NCBI RefSeq assembly: GCF_000759025.1
Contig: NZ_JPOS01000020.1
Coordinates: forward strand, 154,883 to 218,882
Source of the DNA: Phaeodactylibacter xiamenensis
GTDB lineage: Bacteria; Bacteroidota; Bacteroidia; Chitinophagales; Saprospiraceae
DNA: 64,000 nucleotides
Direction of reading: 5' to 3'
Shown: positions 24,671 through 32,708 of the stretch, piece after piece
Numbering within the stretch: the first letter of the stretch is position 1
Layout: each line of letters begins with the position of its first letter
Program-made: the position numbers and the translations under genes
The notes under the pieces: model-generated
What the model was told of the DNA's origin: nothing
Databases searched by the model: none
What the model saw: only the letters and a program-made list of their open reading frames with translations

Positions 24671-25747
24671 ATGTCTTCACGACCAACTGCCGCCCAAGCC
24701 ATATCCTTGCTACAGTCTCTAATCGCCACGCCTTCTTTCTCCCGCGAAGAAGAGAAGACGGCCGGGCTAATCGACCGTTTTCTGAAAGATGCAGGCCTAA
24801 CTACGCACCAAAAAGGGCACAACATCTGGGCCTTCAACCGCCACTACGACGAAACCAAGCCCAACGTGCTGCTCAATTCCCACCACGACACCGTCAAGCC
24901 GGTAAAAGGCTGGACGCGCGACCCCTTTGCGGCAGACTTGGAGAACGGCACACTCTACGGCCTGGGCAGCAACGACGCCGGCGGTCCCCTCGTCAGCCTG
25001 ATCGCCACTTTCCTGCACTTTTACGAACGGGAAGACCTGCCCTTCAACCTCATCCTGGCAGCCACCGCAGAGGAGGAGATCTCAGGTGCGAATGGCATAG
25101 CTGCGGTGCTCCCGGAACTGCCGGAAATCGCCGTGGGCATCATCGGGGAGCCTACGCAGATGCAGCTGGCCATAGCCGAGCGCGGGCTGATGGTGGTTGA
25201 TGCGGAGGTCACGGGTATTGCCGGGCATGCGGCCCGAAATGAGGGCGTCAACGCCATCTATCTGGCGCTAAAGGATATTGAGTGGATCCGTCAGCACGAT
25301 TTCGAGCGGGTAAGCCGCCTGCTGGGGCCGGTGAAGGCTACCGTGACGCAGATCAAGGCCGGCCATCAGCACAATGTGGTGCCCGACCGCTGCGATTTTG
25401 TGATCGATGTGCGCACCAATGAGCATTACACCAATGCTGAGGTGCTGGAGTACCTGCAGATTCACACACAGTCTATACTCGTGCCCCGCTCCCTGCGCCT
25501 CAACCCCAGTGGTATACCGGAAGACCACCCGTTGGTGCAGGCAGGTATTGCTTTGGGCATGTCCACTTACGGTTCGCCCACGCTTTCCGATCAGGCGCTC
25601 TGCCCTTTTCCTACCGTCAAAATTGGCCCCGGCGACTCCGCCCGCTCGCATACGGCGGATGAGTACATTAAGATAGCTGAAGTGGAAGAAGGGATTGAGC
25701 GGTATATTAGGTTGTTGGAGGGGTATGTGGAGCGGGTAGGGGATTAG
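24671..25747 (+). CDS. argE: M20 family N-acylornithine deacylase (ArgE-like)
   Basis: 358 residues. Two-zinc peptidase-family enzyme that would remove the acyl group; in the ArgF' pathway it acts on N-acylcitrulline to give citrulline. Ligands visible: HHDTV (His71, Asp73), SNDAGG (Asp102), AEEEISG (Glu134/135), GEPTQ (Glu) and RSHTADEY (His near residue 330). Separated from argB by the MITE and HTH gene, it probably has its own promoter in the 136 bases upstream. The assignment to arginine synthesis rests on the neighbourhood. Confidence 0.9.
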   Translation: MSSRPTAAQAISLLQSLIATPSFSREEEKTAGLIDRFLKDAGLTTHQKGHNIWAFNRHYDETKPNVLLNSHHDTVKPVKGWTRDPFAADLENGTLYGLGSNDAGGPLVSLIATFLHFYEREDLPFNLILAATAEEEISGANGIAAVLPELPEIAVGIIGEPTQMQLAIAERGLMVVDAEVTGIAGHAARNEGVNAIYLALKDIEWIRQHDFERVSRLLGPVKATVTQIKAGHQHNVVPDRCDFVIDVRTNEHYTNAEVLEYLQIHTQSILVPRSLRLNPSGIPEDHPLVQAGIALGMSTYGSPTLSDQALCPFPTVKIGPGDSARSHTADEYIKIAEVEEGIERYIRLLEGYVERVGD

Positions 25748-25786
25748 GCATTTCTCTAAGTCGGGCCCTGGAAACTACCGGTAGTG

Positions 25787-25794
25787 TATTTTTG
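25787..25794 (+). promoter_or_regulatory. Candidate -7 element of the toxin-antitoxin pair
   Basis: TATTTTTG matches TAnnTTTG exactly, 52 bases upstream of the antitoxin ATG at 25846. No clear -33 box. Confidence 0.35.
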
Positions 25795-25845
25795 TTAATT
25801 TTATCGTTAGGGCTGTCATTGGACTTATAAGCAATATCTTATGTT

Positions 25846-26076
25846 ATGGTAAATTTAAGAGATCATATTGAATCAAACCCGGATGTAATGCTGGGCAAGC
25901 CGGTTATTAAGGGCACAAGGATTACGGTTGAGCTCCTACTCCGAAAACTGGCGGATGGATACGATTCAGGGGAAATTTTGGGGATGTACCCTCATCTTAA
26001 GCGGGAGGACATATCAGCTGCCATAACTTATGCCGCATTAGTTATTGAGAATGAAGAAGTAATTAAGGCTGCCTAG
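25846..26076 (+). CDS. DUF433 antitoxin
   Basis: 76 residues with the DUF433 pattern: NPDVMLGKPVIKGTRITVEL, LLRKLADGYDSGEILGMYPHL, then EDISAAITYAAL. DUF433 proteins are small HTH-type antitoxins that pair with DUF5615 PIN-like toxins and repress their own operon. The toxin starts 3 bases after its stop. AT-richer than the flanking arg genes, which suggests it was acquired. Confidence 0.88.
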   Translation: MVNLRDHIESNPDVMLGKPVIKGTRITVELLLRKLADGYDSGEILGMYPHLKREDISAAITYAALVIENEEVIKAA

Positions 26077-26079
26077 ATT

Positions 26080-26436
26080 ATGGTGTTAGCTGATGAAGGA
26101 CTAAATGGTAAAATTGTAGCCGGGCTACGGAAACAAAATATTGAGGTCACATGGATATTGGAAGAAGCGCCTGGTATTAGTGATAAGGAAGTAATCGAAT
26201 ACGCTAAATCTAGCAACCAAATTCTCATTACAGAAGATAAAGACTTTGGTGAGTGGGTCTTTGCTCATAAAGTTGAAGAGGTCACGATTGTTTTTTTAAG
26301 GTATGAAAAGGATGATTACGCTAAGATTTTTGACTTCTTATTAAAGTTGATCAAATCTCTTCTAAAGGCAGGGAAATCCAGCCAACACGAATTTATTACA
26401 ATTAATAAAAATAAGGTCCGGAGGCGATTCATCTAA
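26080..26436 (+). CDS. DUF5615 PIN-like toxin
   Basis: 118 residues. The start LADEGLNGKIVAGLRKQNIE and the core ILITEDKDFGEWVF show the acidic residues (Asp4, Glu5 and TEDKDF) of the PIN-like nuclease fold of DUF5615. The expected activity is endoribonuclease, inhibited by the DUF433 partner upstream. The pair lies between argE and argH and probably helps keep this chromosome segment in place. All acidic motif residues are present, so it looks functional. Confidence 0.88.
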   Translation: MVLADEGLNGKIVAGLRKQNIEVTWILEEAPGISDKEVIEYAKSSNQILITEDKDFGEWVFAHKVEEVTIVFLRYEKDDYAKIFDFLLKLIKSLLKAGKSSQHEFITINKNKVRRRFI

Positions 26437-26494
26437 ATGGTATTGATACTAAGTTGAAAACCTTGTACTTCCAAGACCACTTTGCAGCTACATT

Positions 26495-27832
26495 ATGAAA
26501 CTCTGGCAAAAATCCTACACTCTCGATCAGCAAATTGAAGCCTTCACCGTAGGGCAGGACCGCGAACTCGATGCCTACCTGGCGCCCTGGGATATCCTCG
26601 GCTCTCTGGCGCATGTGCAGATGCTCACCAAGATCGGGCTGATTACCGAAGAGGAGCTGGCGCAACTGCAAGCTGCCCTTCGCCGACTGTATAAAAAGGC
26701 AACCGAAGAGGGTATGACTGTGGAAGCAGGCATGGAAGACATCCACTCGCAGGTGGAATACCTGCTGACCGAAGAGCTGGGCGATATCGGCAAAAAAATA
26801 CACGCGGGGCGCTCCCGCAATGATCAGGTGCTGGTGGACCTGCGGTTGTACTTCCGCTCGGAGATAGAGGAAGTCACCCAGCTCATGGGCGAGCTGTTTC
26901 AAACCCTTTTACAGCTTGCCGAACAGCATAAAGACATTCTGCTGCCCGGCTACACCCACTACCAAGCCGCTATGCCCTCCAGCTTCGGGCTGTGGTTCAG
27001 CGCTTACGCGGAAAGCCTGGTGGACGACCTGCGGCTGTGGCAGGGTATTTACCAGACCATCAACCACAATCCGCTGGGCTCAGCGGCGGGCTACGGTGCC
27101 TCCTTCCCGCTCGACCGTCGCATGACCACAGAACTGCTGGGCTTTGAAGACCTGAGCTACAACGTGGTACACGCTCAAATGGGGAGGGGAAAATCTGAAC
27201 AGCAGCTCAGCTATGGTATCGCCGGCACTGCGGCTACCCTGGGCAAGCTCGCTGCAGATGTCGTGCTCTACGTCAGCCAAAACTTTGCCTTTTTATCCTT
27301 CCCGGATGAGCTCACCACCGGCTCCAGCATCATGCCGCACAAGAAAAATCCGGATGTCTTCGAGCTGCTCCGGGCCCGCTGCAACAGCCTGCAGGCCCTG
27401 CCCGTGCAAATCAGCCAACTGACGGCCGGGCTGCCCTCCGGCTATCACCGCGACTTCCAATTGTTGAAAGAAGCCATTTTCCCCGCCCTGCAGCAACTCA
27501 AGCAGTGCCTGAGCATTCTCAACTACGCTTTGCCCCACGCCCGCCCGGCGGAGCGCCTGCTGGAAGATGAGCGCTACCGCTACCTCTTCAGCGTGGAGGC
27601 CGTCAATCAGCTGGTGCTTGAAGGCAAGCCCTTCCGGGAAGCCTACCAGATTGTGGGCGGACAGATTGCTAACGGTACCTTTGAGCCACCCCGGGAAATC
27701 CGGCACACGCATGAAGGCAGCATTGGCAACTTATGCCTGCCGGAAATCCGGGCGAAGTGGGAACGTATCGCTCAGGGCTTCCCCTTTGAGCAGGTGGGAG
27801 AAGCCATCCGGCAATTGCTGCAAAAAGCTTGA
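26495..27832 (+). CDS. argH: Argininosuccinate lyase
   Basis: 445 residues. Splits argininosuccinate into arginine and fumarate, the last step of the pathway. The superfamily signature reads GSSIMPHKKNPDVFELLRA; HSQVEYLLTEELGDIGKKIH and GRSRNDQV are the other conserved blocks, with the catalytic Ser in the SSIM loop. The toxin-antitoxin pair cuts it off from argE; a weak promoter-like TTG..CACTTTG at about 26453-26485 lies before it. The stop directly abuts the stop of the convergent gene (no bases between). Confidence 0.95.
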   Translation: MKLWQKSYTLDQQIEAFTVGQDRELDAYLAPWDILGSLAHVQMLTKIGLITEEELAQLQAALRRLYKKATEEGMTVEAGMEDIHSQVEYLLTEELGDIGKKIHAGRSRNDQVLVDLRLYFRSEIEEVTQLMGELFQTLLQLAEQHKDILLPGYTHYQAAMPSSFGLWFSAYAESLVDDLRLWQGIYQTINHNPLGSAAGYGASFPLDRRMTTELLGFEDLSYNVVHAQMGRGKSEQQLSYGIAGTAATLGKLAADVVLYVSQNFAFLSFPDELTTGSSIMPHKKNPDVFELLRARCNSLQALPVQISQLTAGLPSGYHRDFQLLKEAIFPALQQLKQCLSILNYALPHARPAERLLEDERYRYLFSVEAVNQLVLEGKPFREAYQIVGGQIANGTFEPPREIRHTHEGSIGNLCLPEIRAKWERIAQGFPFEQVGEAIRQLLQKA

Positions 27833-28426
27833 TTAAAAAAACATACCGTAGGAATTCCTGGCGTTATTGAACCGATCAAGCATACGCTCCCGTGCGTGCG
27901 CTTCGTCAAATTCATTGACATCCCATTCTTCTACGCACGTCCATTCCACCATATCTTCGTGGTCTTCGTGCTTAGGGTCGTTGATGGCTTCCACCATATG
28001 GTAATAGCCCCAAATGCCTCCACAGTCTTCAGGCGGGCATGCCCCTTTGCCTTTGAGTAGTTTAGGGTAGGTTTCGCCCGGTTCTGCCTCCAGTACTTTT
28101 TGGACCTCTATGATATGTTCCCAGCTGTCCCCGAAATCATATTCGTAGATCAGTGAATCGCCTTTGGCGCTAAGGTAGTCTTGTACCTTTTCCTCGCGGC
28201 CGTCCTGCGTCTCATCCATATCGAACTCGTCAGGCATGCCGATACTGAAACTCCGCCGCCGATCGGTAAAAGCATGCAGGTGGCTGTTGGTCCAGCCCAT
28301 GGCACCTTGTATGATCGCATGCAACTGTTGAAAGTCCAGCCCTGCCGGGATTTGTATCTGCCGCCAAATGGGAGGCTTTTGGGAGCCCATCAGCGTGATT
28401 TTGAGTTGAAAAACGGTTTGGCTCAT
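27833..28426 (-). CDS. pRiA4b ORF-3-like family protein
   Basis: 197 residues of the PF07929-type family, named after an ORF of plasmid pRiA4b. Typical motifs: PPIWRQIQIPAGLDFQQLH, IQGAMGWTNSHLHAF, YEYDFGDSWEHIIEV and CPPEDCGGIWGYYHM. The Asp, Glu, His and Cys residues may form a metal site. The function of the family is unknown. It reads against argH with touching stop codons and is not part of the arg unit. Confidence 0.9.
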   Translation of the reverse strand: MSQTVFQLKITLMGSQKPPIWRQIQIPAGLDFQQLHAIIQGAMGWTNSHLHAFTDRRRSFSIGMPDEFDMDETQDGREEKVQDYLSAKGDSLIYEYDFGDSWEHIIEVQKVLEAEPGETYPKLLKGKGACPPEDCGGIWGYYHMVEAINDPKHEDHEDMVEWTCVEEWDVNEFDEAHARERMLDRFNNARNSYGMFF

Positions 28427-28522
28427 CTGTGATAATCTTTTAAGCTTTTGATTGCGGAATGGCCCTTGGGCAGGTCATCCGAGTCGATGTACAAAGTTAA
28501 CTTTTAAACAACATCAAAACCT

Positions 28523-28530
28523 TACCTTTG
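28523..28530 (+). promoter_or_regulatory. -7 promoter element of the alkaline phosphatase gene
   Basis: TACCTTTG matches TAnnTTTG exactly, with TTTT (28502-28505) about 17 bases upstream. An alternative TTG start at 28528 lies inside this element, so translation starts at the ATG at 28552. Confidence 0.55.
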
Positions 28531-28551
28531 CCTAAAACTGCATTACGCGAT

Positions 28552-29646
28552 ATGAAAAAGCTACTCTTCCTCCTCGCCACTATCCTCGTGGTACAGAGCT
28601 GCAACAACAGCTACCAGCAAATGGCCATCCGTAAAAAGCCAAAAAATGTCATCCTGCTGATTGGGGACGGCATGGGGCTGACGCAGATGTCCACTGCTTT
28701 TTACTACCAGGATAAAACGCCCAGCTTTACCCGTTTCCAGCACATCGGGCTGCACCAAAATGAACCCACTGACGCTACGATTACCGACTCGGCGGCGGGC
28801 GCTACTGCGTTCTCAACCGGTTACAAATCCTACAACAGCGCCATTGGAGTAGATAAAGATACGATTGCCCGGGAGACGATCCTCGAGATGGCTGCAGCCC
28901 GGGGGCAGGCTACCGGCGTTATAGCCACCTCTTCTATCACGCATGCTACGCCTGCTTCCTTTTTTGCGCATGTGGAAAACCGGGGTATGGCAGATGAAAT
29001 AGCGGCTCAGCTACCTGCAGCGCCTGTCGATTTCTTTGCGGGTGGTGGCATTGAGTTCTTTGCCCGCCGTAAGGATGGCAAAAATTACCTGGATTCCCTT
29101 GCCGCTTACGGTTACCTGATGGATACCACTGCTCTTGCCAAGCCTGCGGCCTGGGACTATAGCAAAAAGTATGGCTACCTCCTGGCTTCTGATGGTATGC
29201 CGAAAATGTCAGAAGGTCGGGGAGACTTCCTCCCTGAAGCTACCGCCATGGCTATTGATTTTCTTTCTGAGGACAAAGATGGTTTCTTCCTCATGGTGGA
29301 AGGCTCTCAAATTGACTGGGGTGGCCATGCGAACGATGGTGATTACATCATTGAGGAAGTGAAAGACTTTGATAAAGCGATTGATGCGGCGCTGAATTTT
29401 GCAGAAAAAGATGGGAATACCCTGGTGATTGTTACCGCAGATCATGAAACGGGCGGGATGTCCCTCTCAGCCGCTGAAGTGCGCATGCAGCGGACTTATG
29501 AGCATATCAACCCTACCTTCTCTACTGGCGGGCACTCTGCTACGCTTATCCCGGTTTATGCCTACGGCCCCGGCGCAGCTAAGTTTATGGGCATTTATCA
29601 AAACAACGATATTTTCGGCCTGATGCTGCAAGCCCTGCGCTGGTAA
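28552..29646 (+). CDS. Alkaline phosphatase lipoprotein
   Basis: 364 residues. Begins with a lipoprotein signal (MKKLLFLLATILVVQSC, lipidated Cys17). Metal and catalytic sites of the PhoA-type family are all present: LIGDGMGLTQ (Asp39), the nucleophile Ser80 in TITDSAAGATAFSTG, SQIDWGGHANDG, TADHETGGM and GGHSATLIPVYAYGP. It would release phosphate from organic esters in the periplasm or at the outer membrane. Somewhat shorter than E. coli PhoA but with complete sites. Single gene between a promoter and a strong terminator. Confidence 0.93.
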   Translation: MKKLLFLLATILVVQSCNNSYQQMAIRKKPKNVILLIGDGMGLTQMSTAFYYQDKTPSFTRFQHIGLHQNEPTDATITDSAAGATAFSTGYKSYNSAIGVDKDTIARETILEMAAARGQATGVIATSSITHATPASFFAHVENRGMADEIAAQLPAAPVDFFAGGGIEFFARRKDGKNYLDSLAAYGYLMDTTALAKPAAWDYSKKYGYLLASDGMPKMSEGRGDFLPEATAMAIDFLSEDKDGFFLMVEGSQIDWGGHANDGDYIIEEVKDFDKAIDAALNFAEKDGNTLVIVTADHETGGMSLSAAEVRMQRTYEHINPTFSTGGHSATLIPVYAYGPGAAKFMGIYQNNDIFGLMLQALRW

Positions 29647-29670
29647 CAGCGTCTACGTGCAGCCGAAAAT

Positions 29671-29705
29671 GTGCCCGGTACGGCTTGCGAGCTTGTACCG
29701 GGCAC
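29671..29705. terminator. Hairpin between convergent phosphatase and protease genes
   Basis: GTGCCCGGTAC (29671-29681) and GTACCGGGCAC (29695-29705) pair perfectly over 11 bp, followed by a short TATTTTAT. It can serve both strands. Confidence 0.7.
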
Positions 29706-29747
29706 TGCTATTTTATCGAGACAATTTATCGAGACCGTTATTCCTCA

Positions 29748-32144
29748 TTATCGGCTGATGACCGCCCTTTCCACATGCTGTTGGTCGTTTTGGGTCAACC
29801 GGATGAGGTAAGTGCCTTCCGGAAGTTGGCTGGTTTCCAGTTGGAAGGCGTTGGAGCCACTCACTGCCTGATCCGTGAACGCCTGCAGCGTGCGGCCCAT
29901 CAGGTCGAGCAGCTCAATTTCCACTTTGCCCTCAGTTGCGGCACGGTATTGCAGATTGACGAGGTCTTTGGCGGGGTTAGGGAAGATGCGGAAGCCGGCG
30001 CCTTTAGTCAGGTCGTTGCTTTTCAGGCCGGAAGGATTGCCCACGGCGATTCCATTTTCTCCGGGTAAAGCAGAGCCAATAGTAATGGTGTAATCTTCTA
30101 CCTCGCCATAACTGAATGTTTCACAAGGCGTGGAATAAGCGTTGTACTTCATGGCTACCCGCATGCGCGTAGTGCCTGGAGTTGCGTTTGGAGATACACT
30201 CAGGGTACCTGACAAAGTGCCTGTACCGCTGCCCTGTCCGATTTGCTCTCCGGCATCTGAGAAGTCGCCATCACGGTTGTAATCAATCCACAGGCGCCAG
30301 TATTCAGTGTAAGTAGAGCTGGAGAAGCCGGGCACCAGTGTGACGGAAACAGAGCCTCCGGGCGTGAGTGCGGTGGAAAGGTTGGTGTAGTCCCCATAGC
30401 CACCGTCGTTGCCGGAGTTGTTATTAATACTGCCAAACTGTATTCGCTGAATCCATTCGAAATTGCTATTGCTGCCTTCCGAGCCGCAGTAGCTTGGTGG
30501 CGGGGGAGGAGGTGTGCTGCCTACACAGAAATTAGTGGCCTCGCTGCTGGCGAAGCTGCCTCCCGAAGCCAGTACCGTACTGCCATCGGTGAGGCTGTAC
30601 GAGCCGTTGCCGTAACCACAGCAGATACCATCTCCATAGCTGTCGAAGATGGTGAAGTCATAGCAGCCATTCGGCAGGCAGATGTCTTCGGTGACGGTAG
30701 ACCCTGCACCGCTGTATGGCCCACCGGAAGCTACGGTTGTGCCACTGCCATTAACCACGCTCCAGGTCGTCTCTCCCGGGTAGTTGTCCAGGTTAATGGT
30801 GAGCGTAATCTCATTGTCGTTGCAGGTGGGGTTGCCGCCGCCACCGTCACAGGCCTGCAGGCAGGAGGCATTGGACACACGGTTACGGATGACGTTGCCA
30901 GGCTGTGATCCAAAGCCGAGGTTGAAGTTGATCCCGACGTTCTGAATGTGGCAGTAGCTCATAATCGTTCCTCCATTGCTGGGGTAGCCCGGCAGAGAGC
31001 AGGAGCCCTCTGTTGATCCGGCACAGCCATCGATAGCCGTATTATTGCCATTCCAGACACAGGCGTGGGTGTGGCGGGAACCGAACAGGTGCCCAAACTC
31101 GTGAGTGGTGACCATAATCGTGAAGGAGTAAGTCGGCACCTGCGAATAAGAAGAGCTAATGGAAGAGAAACACAGGCTATTATCCGGATTGCTGTTGCAA
31201 AGCCCGGAGAAGCCAGCAGCGATACCACCGCTGGCCTGATAGGACAACAAGTGGCCCAGATCTCCATTGACCCCATTACGGAAGTTTTGGAAATCAGAAA
31301 GCATTCCGGAACTGGAATTACTGGAGTAAGGGCTGCTGGAGCTCCAGACAAAAATTTCTGAAACTACGGTGTTGATATTCTCATTGGCATAGAGCGTGGC
31401 CACCTCGTTGGCAATGCCCGTTACGTAGTTGGTCGCGCCTTGTGTACCCCCTTTGTTTTGGAAAATGTCATAATCTACTTCGTAGTAAAAACGCACACAG
31501 TCGCTAAGTGCCCGTGTGCCGACTTGTGGCTGCAGTTCCTCCCGGGTGTAGCCTTCGCCATCGTCGGGTGTACCGCAATCGTAAGCCATGCGCTCCAGTA
31601 CATCCTTATCGTTGTACAGGATGTAGCGGGTTTCATTGCGGTTGCCTTCCAACTGGCCAAGGACGAGATTGCCCCCTCTTGCCGGGCTGAACAGGCCCAT
31701 GACCCCATCTTCAAAAACACTCAGGGAGGCAATAGAACCGGACTCCCCTTTGATAATGCCACGGTAGTGCACGCCGTAGTCTACATCAGCGGCAGACTCG
31801 GTCTGACTGTCCGTAACCTGGAAATCATCGGTAAAGAGGTCCACCCTGACCAGCTCAATGGCGAGCTCGCTGCGATGGGTGGAGGGTAAGTTAAACGTGA
31901 TGCGGTCTGGCTGCTCGGCATGGAGTTGCTGTACCACCTCGTCCCGCATTTCGAGCAGATCGTACTGGTCAGGAGCCTCGTCCCCAAGGTTCGCCCGTCC
32001 TTCAGATTGGTCAAAAGCAGTTACCATTTGGAAAGGCATGCCCTTGCGTTTCTCCGCCTTAACGAGCTCGGCAGGCTTTAGGATGCCTTGCCCAAAGAGG
32101 GACAGGGCAAGGAAACAGGAGATTGTTGTAAGTAGAGTTTTCAT
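29748..32144 (-). CDS. T9SS-secreted reprolysin-like zinc metalloprotease with GEVED domain
   Basis: 798 residues. Signal peptide (1-19), propeptide (to about 215), a metzincin catalytic domain with HEFGHLFGSRH (zinc ligands His348, His352, His358) and Met-turn GTIMSYCH, a Cys-containing beta domain (about 440-540; CYDFTIFDSYGDGICCGYGN), a GEVED domain (about 555-675; SYGEVEDYTITIG) and a C-terminal T9SS sorting domain (RIFPNPAKDLVNLQY, GTYLIRL). It would cross the outer membrane through T9SS and act as a surface or secreted protease. The second copy of the same architecture lies 564 bases upstream on the same strand. Confidence 0.92.
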   Translation of the reverse strand: MKTLLTTISCFLALSLFGQGILKPAELVKAEKRKGMPFQMVTAFDQSEGRANLGDEAPDQYDLLEMRDEVVQQLHAEQPDRITFNLPSTHRSELAIELVRVDLFTDDFQVTDSQTESAADVDYGVHYRGIIKGESGSIASLSVFEDGVMGLFSPARGGNLVLGQLEGNRNETRYILYNDKDVLERMAYDCGTPDDGEGYTREELQPQVGTRALSDCVRFYYEVDYDIFQNKGGTQGATNYVTGIANEVATLYANENINTVVSEIFVWSSSSPYSSNSSSGMLSDFQNFRNGVNGDLGHLLSYQASGGIAAGFSGLCNSNPDNSLCFSSISSSYSQVPTYSFTIMVTTHEFGHLFGSRHTHACVWNGNNTAIDGCAGSTEGSCSLPGYPSNGGTIMSYCHIQNVGINFNLGFGSQPGNVIRNRVSNASCLQACDGGGGNPTCNDNEITLTINLDNYPGETTWSVVNGSGTTVASGGPYSGAGSTVTEDICLPNGCYDFTIFDSYGDGICCGYGNGSYSLTDGSTVLASGGSFASSEATNFCVGSTPPPPPPSYCGSEGSNSNFEWIQRIQFGSINNNSGNDGGYGDYTNLSTALTPGGSVSVTLVPGFSSSTYTEYWRLWIDYNRDGDFSDAGEQIGQGSGTGTLSGTLSVSPNATPGTTRMRVAMKYNAYSTPCETFSYGEVEDYTITIGSALPGENGIAVGNPSGLKSNDLTKGAGFRIFPNPAKDLVNLQYRAATEGKVEIELLDLMGRTLQAFTDQAVSGSNAFQLETSQLPEGTYLIRLTQNDQQHVERAVISR

Positions 32145-32616
32145 ACTAATTATTAATGGTTAAAAAGAATTTCAGAATGAAGAAGCAGCCTGGAAGGCAT
32201 ACAAAACCCACTGCTGGCCAATCCCATTGATGGCAGCAGGTAAAGCCGTATTGCTTCAAAAAGCATGAAGAGGACCTAATGCACGGCACCTAACCTGTAA
32301 CAGGCTATGTTGCAGTGATCCAAAGCTTTTGAACAGCTCAAACTGAGCGTCACTATCCGATTGTTTCTCGGCACTTAAGTGCCATGCGGGTGAAAACACC
32401 TGTTAGGAGTACAGGAGCATTTGTTCTGGCAAGCGTTGATCCAGATTGACTTTAAGCCCATTCAAATTTTCGGGCTCAGTATAATATGGATATAACCAGG
32501 GGTGTAAATCTTAAATGTTTGGAGTCTTGGTTTAAAGTAAGAAGCTTGTTCTGTCTCGATGGTGATAAATGTAGTAAAAATTAATGTATAAGCAAAAAAA
32601 CGGCATTTTTGATGAA
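32145..32616. other. Intergenic region between paralogous proteases, with a 14-bp palindrome
   Basis: About 470 bases with no convincing gene. It includes the perfect palindrome GGCACTTAAGTGCC at 32370-32383, some 230 bases upstream of the downstream protease, a possible regulator site. No TAnnTTTG element was identified in the proximal 100 bases. Confidence 0.45.
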
Positions 32617-32654
32617 CAAAAAAAGAGCACTGCGGCTCCTTTGCCGCAGCGCTC
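32617..32654 (-). terminator. Intrinsic terminator of the upstream metalloprotease gene
   Basis: Arms GAGCACTGCGGC (32625-32636) and GCCGCAGCGCTC (32643-32654), one mismatch, run in the minus direction into a run of T (A-run 32617-32624 on plus), 55 bases past the stop of the second protease gene. Confidence 0.85.
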
Positions 32655-32708
32655 GAAATTCACACAATTAATGCCATGTCTTTACAGCCTTTTGCGGCTG
32701 TCTGTATG

